A stretch of 6,905 bases of DNA, from positions 1 through 6,905 of the forward strand of contig JAPHTL010000126.1 of assembly GCA_026193355.1 (NCBI GenBank), written 5' to 3'. A model generated the notes under the pieces. That model was not told the DNA's origin and did not search any database. It saw nothing but the letters and a program-made list of their open reading frames with translations. How positions within the stretch are numbered: the stretch's first letter is position 1; each line of letters starts with the position of its first letter. Origin of the DNA: Rhodospirillales bacterium. Its GTDB lineage: Bacteria; Pseudomonadota; Alphaproteobacteria; Rhodospirillales; JAPHTL01. Made by a program: the position numbers and the translations under genes. Of this stretch, positions 1-6,318 are shown piece after piece.

Positions 1-950
1 CCGAAAAGAACCACCGTCTTGATCGCCATGATAGCGACGACATCGCGCAGGATGGGGCCAAAATCCCGAACCAGAAGGCTGACATCAATCGACATGCCGA
101 CCGAGATGAAGAAGAGGCTCATCATAAGGCCCTTGAAGGGCTGGATCTGTGCAATCAACAGATGATGATGCACGGTTCTGGACAGCAACAGGCCCATCGT
201 GAAAGCGCCCAGTTCCATGGAAAGGCCGATATGCTCCATGGCCCACGCCGCCCCAAGGACAGACAGCATCGCCACCATGGCGAAGGCTTCCATGTTCCGG
301 TGTCGCGCAACAAAATCGAGGAATCTTGGAATGATGTATTGGCCCGCGACCACAAGGGCGACCAACGCACCGACCTTGATAAGGCTGCCTTCAACCGTGA
401 AGTTGATGGTGCTGTCGGCCCCGCCGGTCGCCAGCAGTGGCACAAGCGCAAGCAACGGCACCACCGCCATGTCCTGCATCAGCAGGATGGCCAGCGATGT
501 TCGCCCGTGGCGGCTGGCGGACTCGCCCCGTTCCTCCAGCATTTGCAGGGCGAAGGCCGTCGAGGACAGGGCGAAGGTAAGGCCGACGCCGATGGCCAGC
601 GCCCATCCCGAAGGAATGAAAAAATAAGCATAGACGGCAAGAACGCCGCCCGTGACCAGAACCTGGGACAGGCCGAGGCCGAACACCTCGCGGCGCATGC
701 GCCACAGACGCGAGGGCTCCATCTCCAGCCCGATAAGAAACAGCAGCAGAACAACGCCGATGTGGGTGAACTCGCGCACCGTTTCGACGTCCGTGGTCGC
801 CACCGGACCGGGCGTGTGGGGACCGATAATGATGCCCGCGACCAGCAGACCCAGCACTGCGCCAAGGCCAAGGCGCTTGAAAACCGCCACGCACAGCGCC
901 GTCACTGCAAGAAGGTAAACGGCGGCGGGGAGGAAGTTTTCCAGATGCAT
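1..950 (-). CDS. KefB/KefC-like cation:proton antiporter (CPA2 family), 3' part cut by the window edge
   Basis: Integral inner-membrane transporter that would exchange a monovalent cation (K+ or Na+) for protons. The first 316 codons are present and the frame runs off the left edge open. The start is ATG at 950, preceded by an AAGG six bases upstream; no in-frame ATG, GTG or TTG was seen just upstream. Family marks in order: an N-terminal helix then RLGLGAVLG and IIIGP (about residues 26-44), FLIGLEMEPSRLW (71-83), ALSSTAFALQMLEERG (127-142), LLMQDMAVVPLLAL (156-169), ELGAFTMGLLLS (246-257) and QPFKGLMMSLFFISVGMSID (270-289). The Gln-Asp pair at Q159-D160 matches Kef-type proteins rather than the Asp-Asp pair of electrogenic Na+/H+ antiporters. 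The KefC regulatory loop has lost its acidic residues here. A C-terminal TrkA-N (RCK) domain, common in Kef proteins, would lie beyond the edge and cannot be confirmed. It is fourth in the leftward series, after a 111-bp gap, so it may have its own promoter. Confidence 0.93.
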   Translation of the reverse strand, partial: MHLENFLPAAVYLLAVTALCVAVFKRLGLGAVLGLLVAGIIIGPHTPGPVATTDVETVREFTHIGVVLLLFLIGLEMEPSRLWRMRREVFGLGLSQVLVTGGVLAVYAYFFIPSGWALAIGVGLTFALSSTAFALQMLEERGESASRHGRTSLAILLMQDMAVVPLLALVPLLATGGADSTINFTVEGSLIKVGALVALVVAGQYIIPRFLDFVARHRNMEAFAMVAMLSVLGAAWAMEHIGLSMELGAFTMGLLLSRTVHHHLLIAQIQPFKGLMMSLFFISVGMSIDVSLLVRDFGPILRDVVAIMAIKTVVLF

Positions 951-996
951 TGCGAACCTTGATCGGGCGTTCAGCGATAAGCCAATAATGCCGAAG

Positions 997-1048
997 GGCG
1001 CGGGCGGAAGCCATAGGCTTTTACCCGTCGCCGCTTTATGCCCGCGCC
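997..1048. repeat. Nested inverted repeats between the SDR and antiporter genes
   Basis: The arms GGCGCGGGC (997-1005) and GCCCGCGCC (1040-1048) are perfect 9-bp complements. Between them lies a second perfect inverted repeat, AAGCC-ata-GGCTT (1008-1020). A transcript of the minus strand could fold into a GC-rich outer stem carrying a small inner hairpin just after the SDR stop codon (1062-1064). No U-run follows on the minus strand, so it is not a standard intrinsic terminator. It could stabilise an upstream mRNA end, partly separate the antiporter gene from the SDR, or arise by chance in GC-rich DNA. The rest of this 111-bp gap shows no convincing promoter. Confidence 0.4.
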
Positions 1049-1061
1049 ACGCATACCCCGA

Positions 1062-1841
1062 CTAGAACGTTCCGGGATAGGCTCCGCCATCGATCAGGAA
1101 GTTCTGCCCCGTCATGTATCCCGCCTGCGCACTGCAGACGAAAGCGCAGAGGTCGCCGAACTCGGACGGCTGTCCGAAACGGGCGGCGGGGTTCTGGTCG
1201 CGGCGCTGCGCGGCGACTTCCTCGACCGTTTTTCCGCTGGCCTTGGCGCCCGCTTCAAGCGTCGCGCGCAAACGATCCGTTTCGAACGGGCCGGGCAGAA
1301 TGTTGTTGATCGTCACGTTGTGGCGAATCGTCTTTCTGGCGATCCCGGCGACAAAACCCGTCAGGCCGGCGCGCGCGCCGTTGGACAAGCCAAGAATATC
1401 GATGGGCGCCTTCACAGCGCTGGACGTGATATTGACGATACGCCCGAACTTCCGGTCGATCATGCCATCCACGGTCGACTTGATCAGGAAAATTCCGGTC
1501 AACATATTGGCGTCGATGGCCTTGATCCAGTCATCGCGATCCCAGTCCCTGAAATCGCCGGGCGGAGGACCGCCCGCGTTGTTGACCAGGATATCGGGCT
1601 GCGGACAGGCCGCCAACGCCGCGGCGCGCCCTTCGTCGGTGGTGATGTCGGTTGCAACAGCGGTTACCGAAACGCCCGTCGCCACCCTGATTTCCGCCGC
1701 AGTCTGTTCAAGCGTCGCAGCCGTCCGCGCGACAATCGTCACGTCGACGCCTTCTTTCGCCAGGGACAGGGCGCAAGCCTTGCCCAGGCCCTTCGACGCG
1801 GCGCAGACCAGCGCCTTCTTTCCCGCAAGCCCGAGATCCAT
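1062..1841 (-). CDS. Atypical SDR-family oxidoreductase (3-oxoacyl-ACP reductase-like)
   Basis: A 259-residue Rossmann-fold protein of the short-chain dehydrogenase/reductase family, cytoplasmic, expected to bind NAD(P)(H). The fold is clear: an N-terminal beta strand and nucleotide loop CAASKGLGKA (13-22), D65, NNAGG (87-91), N112 in DANMLTG, VNITSSA (136-142), a PGPF-type loop after the catalytic region, and GYMTGQNFLIDGG near the C-terminus. Two usual signatures are altered. The TGxxxGxG loop reads CAASKGLG, with Ala at the first Gly. Aligning with FabG through the shared AGL-GF segment puts Ser153 at the catalytic Tyr and Arg157 at the Lys. From memory, a FabG-like SDR subgroup shows the same departures, so this looks like a lineage trait, not a broken gene. 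Start ATG 1841 has AAGGA nine bases upstream. Only 12 bp separate it from the permease stop, so co-transcription and possible translational coupling are expected. Substrate unknown. Confidence 0.92.
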   Translation of the reverse strand: MDLGLAGKKALVCAASKGLGKACALSLAKEGVDVTIVARTAATLEQTAAEIRVATGVSVTAVATDITTDEGRAAALAACPQPDILVNNAGGPPPGDFRDWDRDDWIKAIDANMLTGIFLIKSTVDGMIDRKFGRIVNITSSAVKAPIDILGLSNGARAGLTGFVAGIARKTIRHNVTINNILPGPFETDRLRATLEAGAKASGKTVEEVAAQRRDQNPAARFGQPSEFGDLCAFVCSAQAGYMTGQNFLIDGGAYPGTF

Positions 1842-1853
1842 TGGTGATAATCC

Positions 1854-4001
1854 TTATCTGACGGTTGATGTGTTCGATGGCGACGCCTGTTCCCTGCGAT
1901 CGCGGATCACGTTGGGGATAAAGATCGCAAGGAAGGCGATCAGCCCCGCTTCGGCGATCAGGTAACCCGGATCCGGCCACAGGAGCGCGACGCCGCCGGC
2001 CAGCAGAACGGCCCGCGCAAACCACGACAACGAGGCTTCCAGATGCCCGTCGATGGCGGCGGTCAGGGCGTAAAGCCCGACGGAGCCAAAAGCGAAGATC
2101 TTGAAGGCGACAACGTAGTCCCCATAGAGGAACGGCGTGTAGGCGAATAGCACCGGCATGACATAGAGCGCCTTGCTGACCTTCCATGCCGTCAGGCCCG
2201 TTCGCATCGGCGGTGTTCCGGCGATGGCGGCGGCGGCGAAGGCCGCAAGGCAGACCGGCGGCGTGACGTTGCTGTCCTGTGAAAGCCAGAAGATGATCAT
2301 ATGCGCCGACAACAGCGCGGCGGTCAGCACCGCAGGGGAGAGCCCTGATTCAATGACCGCGCGCAGGTTTTCAGGCGGAACCAGGGCAACCAGAGAAGTG
2401 GCCGCCTCTTGCGACATCGGCAAACCGATCTCCGCCATCCTTTCAGGCGCGAACAGCATGAACATGACCTTTGCGCTTTCGGCGATCTGCCCGTTCGTCA
2501 GCGCCTCGATCAGGTCGCGCTGCGCAATCAGGTCGTAGAGCGCCGGGGCTGACAGGGTACCCAGAACGATATAGGCCGCCGTCACCGGCAAGCCCATGCC
2601 CAGCACCAGCGACGCCAGTCCGATCAGAATGATGCTGATAATCAGGCTACCGCCCGCCCAGTCGCTGATCATCAGCGAGAACGTATTGCCGATGCCGGTG
2701 GTTGCGATGATGTTGACGATCAGCCCCACGGCGACCAGCAGGACGGCCGTCGGGATCATGTTCCTGGCGCCAAGGGCCAGGGCTTCGAGAACGGCGCGCG
2801 GACCCATCCGATGCGGCGTCAGCCACGATGCCGCAACCACCGCGACAATACCGATTCCCGCCGCATAGGTCGGCGTGAAACCAGACGCCAGAAGTCCGAT
2901 CAGGATGGTGATCGGAATCAGGAAGGACGGGCCGCCGCGACGAAAGACGTCCGCCATTCTGGGTACATCCTTGTCGAGAACAGCAACGCCCATGCGCTTT
3001 GCCTCGATGCGGACCCAAAATCCGACGGACAGGAAATACATCAGCGCAGGAAGGGCCGCGACGGCGATGATCTCGGTGTAGGGGACCTGGGTATAGCTGG
3101 CCATAACGAAAGCGCCCGCCCCCATGATCGGCGGCATCAATTGCCCCCCCGTGGACGCCGCCGCCTCGACGCCTGCCGCGAAACGGGGCGGAAAGCCCGC
3201 GCGCTTCATCAGCGGAATTGTGATGACGCCCGTTGACACCGTATTGGCCACGGCGGAACCGGAGATCGTTCCCATCAGGCCGGACCCCATCACCGCGACG
3301 AAACCCTGACCGCCGGTGAAACGCCCGGCGATGGCGCGGGCGAAATCGATGACGAATTCACCGGCCCCGGAACGTATGAGGAATGCGCCGAAAAGAATGA
3401 ACATGAAGATATAGGTCGACGAGATCCGGGCGATCATCCCGAACATGCCATCGCCGCCGAAGTAACTGCGGAACAGGATGGTTTCCACCGACAGGCCAGC
3501 GAAGCTGAACATGCCGTCAATGTGCTTGCCCCACCAGAAAGAATAGGTCAACGCCAGAATGATCAGGACGGGAATGATCAGGCCCGTCGTGCGGCGGGTG
3601 AATTCGATGGCCAGCAGGATGGCGATCACAGCGGCAGACCAGTCCATCCAGTTGAAATGGACACCACGGTTATAGAGCGCGTCTTCCGCAAGGATCATGT
3701 AGAGGGCAGAAGCAAGCGCAAGCAGCCCGAGAACAATATCGAGGACGAGCATGGCGCTGCTCTTTCGCGCCGCGCGGAACATGGGAAAGCGCAACGCGCA
3801 CAGAAGGCCAAAGCCCCCGAAATGAATCGCCGACACCCAGTTTTCCGACAGGGTGCCCAGGGTGTTGAAATAGATATGCGCCAAGGCGATGGTCACGCCG
3901 ATCCAGAAAAGCGCCTTGCCCAGAATCGAATCTTCGCTGCGGACGTGATCGTCCGCTGCCTCGTCGTCAACATTCTTGACGCTGGGGTTTTCCGTCTGCA
4001 T
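1854..4001 (-). CDS. TRAP transporter fused permease (DctQ-DctM fusion, TAXI type)
   Basis: A 715-residue inner-membrane protein combining the small (four-helix) and large (about twelve-helix) TRAP subunits in one chain, the usual form for TAXI-type TRAP systems. It would import a solute delivered by the periplasmic receptor using an ion gradient, Na+ in characterised TRAP systems. A hydrophilic N-terminus (1-27) is followed by the DctQ-like helices (about 29-150). DctM-like marks follow: IARISSTYIFMFILFGAFL (190-208), GTISGSAVANTVSTG (244-258), ASTGGQLMPPIMGAGAFVMA (282-301), LGMGLPVTAAYIVLGTLSAP (467-486) and DSNVTPPVCLAAFAAAAIAG (576-595). About four hydrophobic segments occupy 610-698. 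Between SAPAL and the DSNVTPP helix lie about 75 residues, longer than I recall for many relatives. Start ATG 4001 has GGA five bases upstream. The receptor gene lies directly upstream and the SDR 12 bp downstream. Confidence 0.96.
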   Translation of the reverse strand: MQTENPSVKNVDDEAADDHVRSEDSILGKALFWIGVTIALAHIYFNTLGTLSENWVSAIHFGGFGLLCALRFPMFRAARKSSAMLVLDIVLGLLALASALYMILAEDALYNRGVHFNWMDWSAAVIAILLAIEFTRRTTGLIIPVLIILALTYSFWWGKHIDGMFSFAGLSVETILFRSYFGGDGMFGMIARISSTYIFMFILFGAFLIRSGAGEFVIDFARAIAGRFTGGQGFVAVMGSGLMGTISGSAVANTVSTGVITIPLMKRAGFPPRFAAGVEAAASTGGQLMPPIMGAGAFVMASYTQVPYTEIIAVAALPALMYFLSVGFWVRIEAKRMGVAVLDKDVPRMADVFRRGGPSFLIPITILIGLLASGFTPTYAAGIGIVAVVAASWLTPHRMGPRAVLEALALGARNMIPTAVLLVAVGLIVNIIATTGIGNTFSLMISDWAGGSLIISIILIGLASLVLGMGLPVTAAYIVLGTLSAPALYDLIAQRDLIEALTNGQIAESAKVMFMLFAPERMAEIGLPMSQEAATSLVALVPPENLRAVIESGLSPAVLTAALLSAHMIIFWLSQDSNVTPPVCLAAFAAAAIAGTPPMRTGLTAWKVSKALYVMPVLFAYTPFLYGDYVVAFKIFAFGSVGLYALTAAIDGHLEASLSWFARAVLLAGGVALLWPDPGYLIAEAGLIAFLAIFIPNVIRDRREQASPSNTSTVR

Positions 4002-4036
4002 GGCGTTCCATCAATCGCAACTGGGCTAAACAAGGA

Positions 4037-4063
4037 ACCGGCGTCCGCCTGGCGGACGCCGGT
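4037..4063 (-). terminator. GC-rich hairpin between receptor and permease genes (attenuator or mRNA stabiliser)
   Basis: A perfect inverted repeat of 13-bp arms (4037-4049 and 4051-4063) around one central base; sterically the loop would open to 3-5 bases, leaving about 11-12 pairs, nearly all G-C. On the leftward transcript it begins 16 bases after the receptor stop codon and is followed by UCCUUGUUUAG, only a weak U-tract. The position and strength fit the hairpins often found after solute-receptor genes of transport operons, which raise receptor mRNA over permease mRNA by 3'-end stabilisation or partial termination. It is probably leaky, since the permease start lies only 35 bases beyond and no other promoter is evident in the gap. 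Confidence 0.65.
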
Positions 4064-4079
4064 CTGAAACGTGTCGGCC

Positions 4080-5120
4080 TTACTTCGCGATCAGACGATC
4101 GGGAATGGTGAGGCCAGCTTCCTTGTAGTACCGCGCCGCACCGGGATGCAGCGGGGCCGGAAGGCCGCCAATGGCGCTCTCAAGCTTCATCACCGAAGTC
4201 GCCTTGTGGATGCCGTTGAGGAACGCAAGGTTTTCATAGATCGCCTTGGTGATCATGTAGACGTCCTCCTCCGGAACGTCCTTGTGAACGCCAAGGAAGT
4301 TCGGCTGTGCGATGGTATTCACATCCTTCGCCTGACCCGGATAGGTATTGGCCGGGATCACATAGCGAGTCCACAGATCCGTGCCTGTATTGGCGCGCGC
4401 CATCTGGTCGTCATTGAAGTCGAGGATACGAGCCTTGTCGCCTTCGGCGGCCAGAAGCTGCGTCACCGCACCAACCGGAACGCCCGCGGGCAGATTGACG
4501 CCAGCGACGTTGCCGTTGCGCATGGCGTCGGCGCTGGGGCCGTAGCCCATGTAGGCGATGTCGAAATGGGTGTCGGCATCAATGCCGAGGCCAGCAAGAA
4601 TGGTCCGGCCGGAACCCTCGGTGCCCGAGTTGCGCTTGCCGATGGAGAACTTCTTGCCCTTCATACCCTTGAGGTCATCAATGGTGCCGGTTTTGGCGTC
4701 ATCCGCGCCAACGATGAAGTGCTCGACGTTCTGCCACAGCATGGTGACCGAACGCAGGTGTTCCTGCTTGCCGCTTTCCTTGAGCTGGCCAGTGCCGTTC
4801 CACGCCCACGAACCGAAGAGGCCCATGAGGATGGCGAAATCGGCCTCCTTCTCGCGGATCATCTTGACGTTCTCGCCCGATCCGGCGGAGCTGATGGCCG
4901 ACATGGAAATCTTGTGCTTCGGCTCCAGCTTCACCTTCATCAGGGTGGCGATGGCGACGCCAACCGGGTAGTAGGTGCCGCCCGTCGTTGCCGTGGCTAG
5001 AACGTAGGAGCGGGTCTCTTTCTTGTCGGCGGCGAAGGCCTGTCCGCCCAGTGACGCACCGACAACAGCGGCCGCCACCAGCATCTTCAAAACTGTCCGT
5101 TTGCCTTTTTGAATGGGCAT
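4080..5120 (-). CDS. TAXI-type TRAP transporter solute-binding protein
   Basis: A 346-residue periplasmic receptor of the TAXI (TRAP-associated extracytoplasmic immunogenic) family that captures a small organic anion for the downstream fused permease. Its signal peptide has a basic N-region (K5, K7, R8), a hydrophobic core LKMLVAAAVVGASLGG (11-26) and a likely cleavage AFA|ADKK after residue 30. Family marks: ATATTGGTYYPVGVAIATL (42-60), SSAGSGENVKMI (77-88), ADFAIL (93-98), GMKGKKFSIGKRNSGTEGSG (152-171) and MGYGPSADAMRNGNV (191-205), a typical bi-lobed layout. The frame stays open upstream to an ATG at 5177, but the start at 5120 is preferred: it gives a proper signal peptide and has AGGGAGA eight bases upstream. 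Characterised TAXI receptors bind glutamate or 2-oxoglutarate, among others; this ligand cannot be inferred. It is first in the leftward operon, with a hairpin after its stop. Confidence 0.95.
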   Translation of the reverse strand: MPIQKGKRTVLKMLVAAAVVGASLGGQAFAADKKETRSYVLATATTGGTYYPVGVAIATLMKVKLEPKHKISMSAISSAGSGENVKMIREKEADFAILMGLFGSWAWNGTGQLKESGKQEHLRSVTMLWQNVEHFIVGADDAKTGTIDDLKGMKGKKFSIGKRNSGTEGSGRTILAGLGIDADTHFDIAYMGYGPSADAMRNGNVAGVNLPAGVPVGAVTQLLAAEGDKARILDFNDDQMARANTGTDLWTRYVIPANTYPGQAKDVNTIAQPNFLGVHKDVPEEDVYMITKAIYENLAFLNGIHKATSVMKLESAIGGLPAPLHPGAARYYKEAGLTIPDRLIAK

Positions 5121-5127
5121 TTCGAAG

Positions 5128-5134
5128 TCTCCCT
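5128..5134 (-). promoter_or_regulatory. Ribosome binding site fixing the receptor start at 5120
   Basis: On the minus strand the sequence AGGGAGA lies eight bases before the ATG at 5120. It is a strong Shine-Dalgarno match and argues against the upstream in-frame ATG at 5177, which would put 19 non-signal residues ahead of an otherwise normal signal peptide. Confidence 0.75.
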
Positions 5135-5295
5135 GTAAAATTTCGTCATAGACCAGAATGTTGACTCTTCGCGCCATTCTTTATGGTCGAGAAGCCTGTA
5201 ACATGCGGAAAACCATTGGGTCGATCAACTCAATTCTCCGTTAAAGTGTGGGTGTTTTTTTATTTTTTACAGTTTTTCACCATACGGGAGTAGCG

Positions 5296-5333
5296 CATCG
5301 CATTGCGCTTGCGAGGCGTTGGCGAATGCGATG
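5296..5333. repeat. Inverted repeat upstream of the dehydrogenase gene
   Basis: CATCGCATT (5296-5304) and AATGCGATG (5325-5333) are perfect 9-bp complements separated by 20 bases. The left arm overlaps a smaller inverted repeat, GCGCA (5293-5297) / TGCGC (5304-5308), so the two stems would be mutually exclusive in RNA. The right arm ends 15 bases before the GGAGAG ribosome site of the dehydrogenase gene. It could be a two-site operator or a 5' leader stem; neither is demonstrated. Confidence 0.35.
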
Positions 5334-5348
5334 AAGTGGTTTTTTATC

Positions 5349-5354
5349 GGAGAG
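5349..5354 (+). promoter_or_regulatory. Ribosome binding site of the 3-hydroxyacyl-CoA dehydrogenase-like gene
   Basis: GGAGAG lies four bases before the ATG at 5359, or six bases counting from GGAG. It supports that start codon. Confidence 0.7.
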
Positions 5355-5358
5355 TTCA

Positions 5359-6318
5359 ATGAAACGACCAGATCCCGCTTCCGTTCAACGCATCGCCATC
5401 ATTGGAACCGGCACGGTCGGCGCCAGCTGGGCGGCCTATTTTCTTGCCCGTGGCATGGCGGTCACGGCGTCCGATCCCGCGCCAGACGCCGAAGAAAGGC
5501 TACATACCCTGATCGAGGCTGCATGGCCGGCCCTTGAACAACTGGGCCTTTCGCCCGCCGCGGACAAGAGCCGTGTGCGGTTTTGCGCCACCCCCGAAGA
5601 GGCCGTGGCCGATGCCCAGTTCGTGCAGGAGAACGCGCCCGAAAACGAAGATCTGAAAATCGGCCTCCTGGCGCGGATCGATGCCGTCGCACCACCCGAA
5701 GTAGTGATCGCCACCAGCACGTCGTCGCTGCTGGTCAGTCGCATGAAGGTCCGTTGCCGCCACCCCGAGCGGGTCATCACGGCGCACCCCTTCAATCCAC
5801 CCCACATCGTCCCGCTGGTCGAACTGGTGGCCGGGGGCGCGGACGCCGAGCATGCCGTCGACTGGGCGGTCGGGTTCTACACCCGCATCGGAAAAAAACC
5901 CGTCCGCCTGCGCCGCGAAATGAAGGGGCATATCGCCAACCGCCTGACCGCCGCCCTGTGGCGCGAGGCCGTCAATCTGGTGGCCGAGGACGTTGCCAGC
6001 GTCGCCGACATCGACGCGGCCCTTACCCACGGCCCCGGCATGCGCTGGGCGATCATGGGACCGCACATGACCTATCACCTGGGTGGCGGCGAAGGTGGGA
6101 TCGCCCATTACCTGAAGCACCTTGGTCCCAGTCAGGTCGAACGCTGGAAGGATCTGGGGACCCCGACGCTGGATGCAAAGGTTTGCGAAAGGATCATCGA
6201 AGGCATCGCCGATGAGGCCGATGGCCGCTCGATCGTGGAACTGGGCGTGGAACGCGACGAAGCCCTGCTGGCCTTGCTCCAATCTGTTCGCCCCATCGGC
6301 AAACCCTCCGGCGACTGA
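5359..6318 (+). CDS. 3-hydroxyacyl-CoA dehydrogenase-family enzyme (L-carnitine dehydrogenase / lambda-crystallin-like)
   Basis: A 319-residue cytoplasmic NAD-dependent dehydrogenase expected to oxidise a 3-hydroxy acid or its CoA ester to the 3-oxo form. The Rossmann domain has IGTGTVGASW (15-24), and D39 at the end of the second strand suggests NAD rather than NADP. The family's catalytic set can be placed: Ser122 in STSSLL, His143 in HPFNP, Glu155 in PLVELV (12 residues after the His, as in 3-hydroxyacyl-CoA dehydrogenases) and Asn194 in HIANRL. The C-terminal domain carries GPGMRWAIMGPHMTYHLGGG (225-244). Length and this motif resemble L-carnitine 3-dehydrogenase and gulonate dehydrogenase/lambda-crystallin proteins of about 320 residues more than short 3-hydroxybutyryl-CoA dehydrogenases of about 285. 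The exact substrate is not decidable. It diverges from the TRAP operon and its stop codon abuts the AzlC-family start. Confidence 0.92.
   Translation: MKRPDPASVQRIAIIGTGTVGASWAAYFLARGMAVTASDPAPDAEERLHTLIEAAWPALEQLGLSPAADKSRVRFCATPEEAVADAQFVQENAPENEDLKIGLLARIDAVAPPEVVIATSTSSLLVSRMKVRCRHPERVITAHPFNPPHIVPLVELVAGGADAEHAVDWAVGFYTRIGKKPVRLRREMKGHIANRLTAALWREAVNLVAEDVASVADIDAALTHGPGMRWAIMGPHMTYHLGGGEGGIAHYLKHLGPSQVERWKDLGTPTLDAKVCERIIEGIADEADGRSIVELGVERDEALLALLQSVRPIGKPSGD

Larger units (their letters stand above)
5121..5358. promoter_or_regulatory. Divergent intergenic regulatory region
   Basis: This 238-bp gap separates the diverging receptor and dehydrogenase genes and must hold both promoters. 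It is much more AT-rich than its surroundings, with T7-A-T6 at 5255-5268 and T5 at 5273-5277. Weak promoter-like matches exist but none is convincing. Rightward, TTGACT (5161-5166) is followed 15 bases later by TATGGT (5182-5187). Leftward, TTGATC reads down from 5228 with ATGTTA about 18 bases beyond. Nearer the dehydrogenase is a 9-bp inverted repeat (5296-5304 / 5325-5333). No clear sigma-54 site, riboswitch or known operator was recognised. Shared control of the two groups by one regulator encoded elsewhere is plausible but not shown. Confidence 0.6.

Noticed and set aside
162..962. Long plus-strand open frame of 266 codons
   Set aside because: It lies antisense to the antiporter gene and its translation is low-complexity, rich in His, Arg and Gln, without a recognisable domain; a GC-rich shadow.
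1008..1020. Small hairpin as an intrinsic terminator after the SDR
   Set aside because: Only five base pairs and no U-run on the minus-strand transcript; kept only as part of the nested repeat.
1038..1965. Two long plus-strand open frames (1038-1847 and 1114-1965)
   Set aside because: Both are antisense to the clear SDR gene and show no family motif.
4071..5000. Plus-strand open frame of 309 codons
   Set aside because: Antisense to the TAXI receptor gene, which has a signal peptide and family motifs; the plus-strand product shows none.
5121..5177. N-terminal extension of the receptor starting at the ATG at 5177
   Set aside because: It adds 19 residues, including charged ones, ahead of a normal signal peptide; the ATG at 5120 has a strong Shine-Dalgarno.
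5224..5236. Possible IHF site (ATCAACTCAATT)
   Set aside because: The TTR half is offset by one base and the leading W is a G, so it does not match the consensus.
5121..5358. Riboswitch or small RNA gene in the divergent gap
   Set aside because: No recognised conserved riboswitch core, and the stems found are short; no separate promoter/terminator pair.
5319..5537. Small plus-strand open frame overlapping the dehydrogenase start
   Set aside because: Out of frame with the dehydrogenase, no ribosome site, and the product turns Arg/His-rich where it overlaps the real gene.
5500..6282. Minus-strand open frame of 260 codons
   Set aside because: Antisense to the dehydrogenase, whose complete catalytic motif set makes it the real gene.
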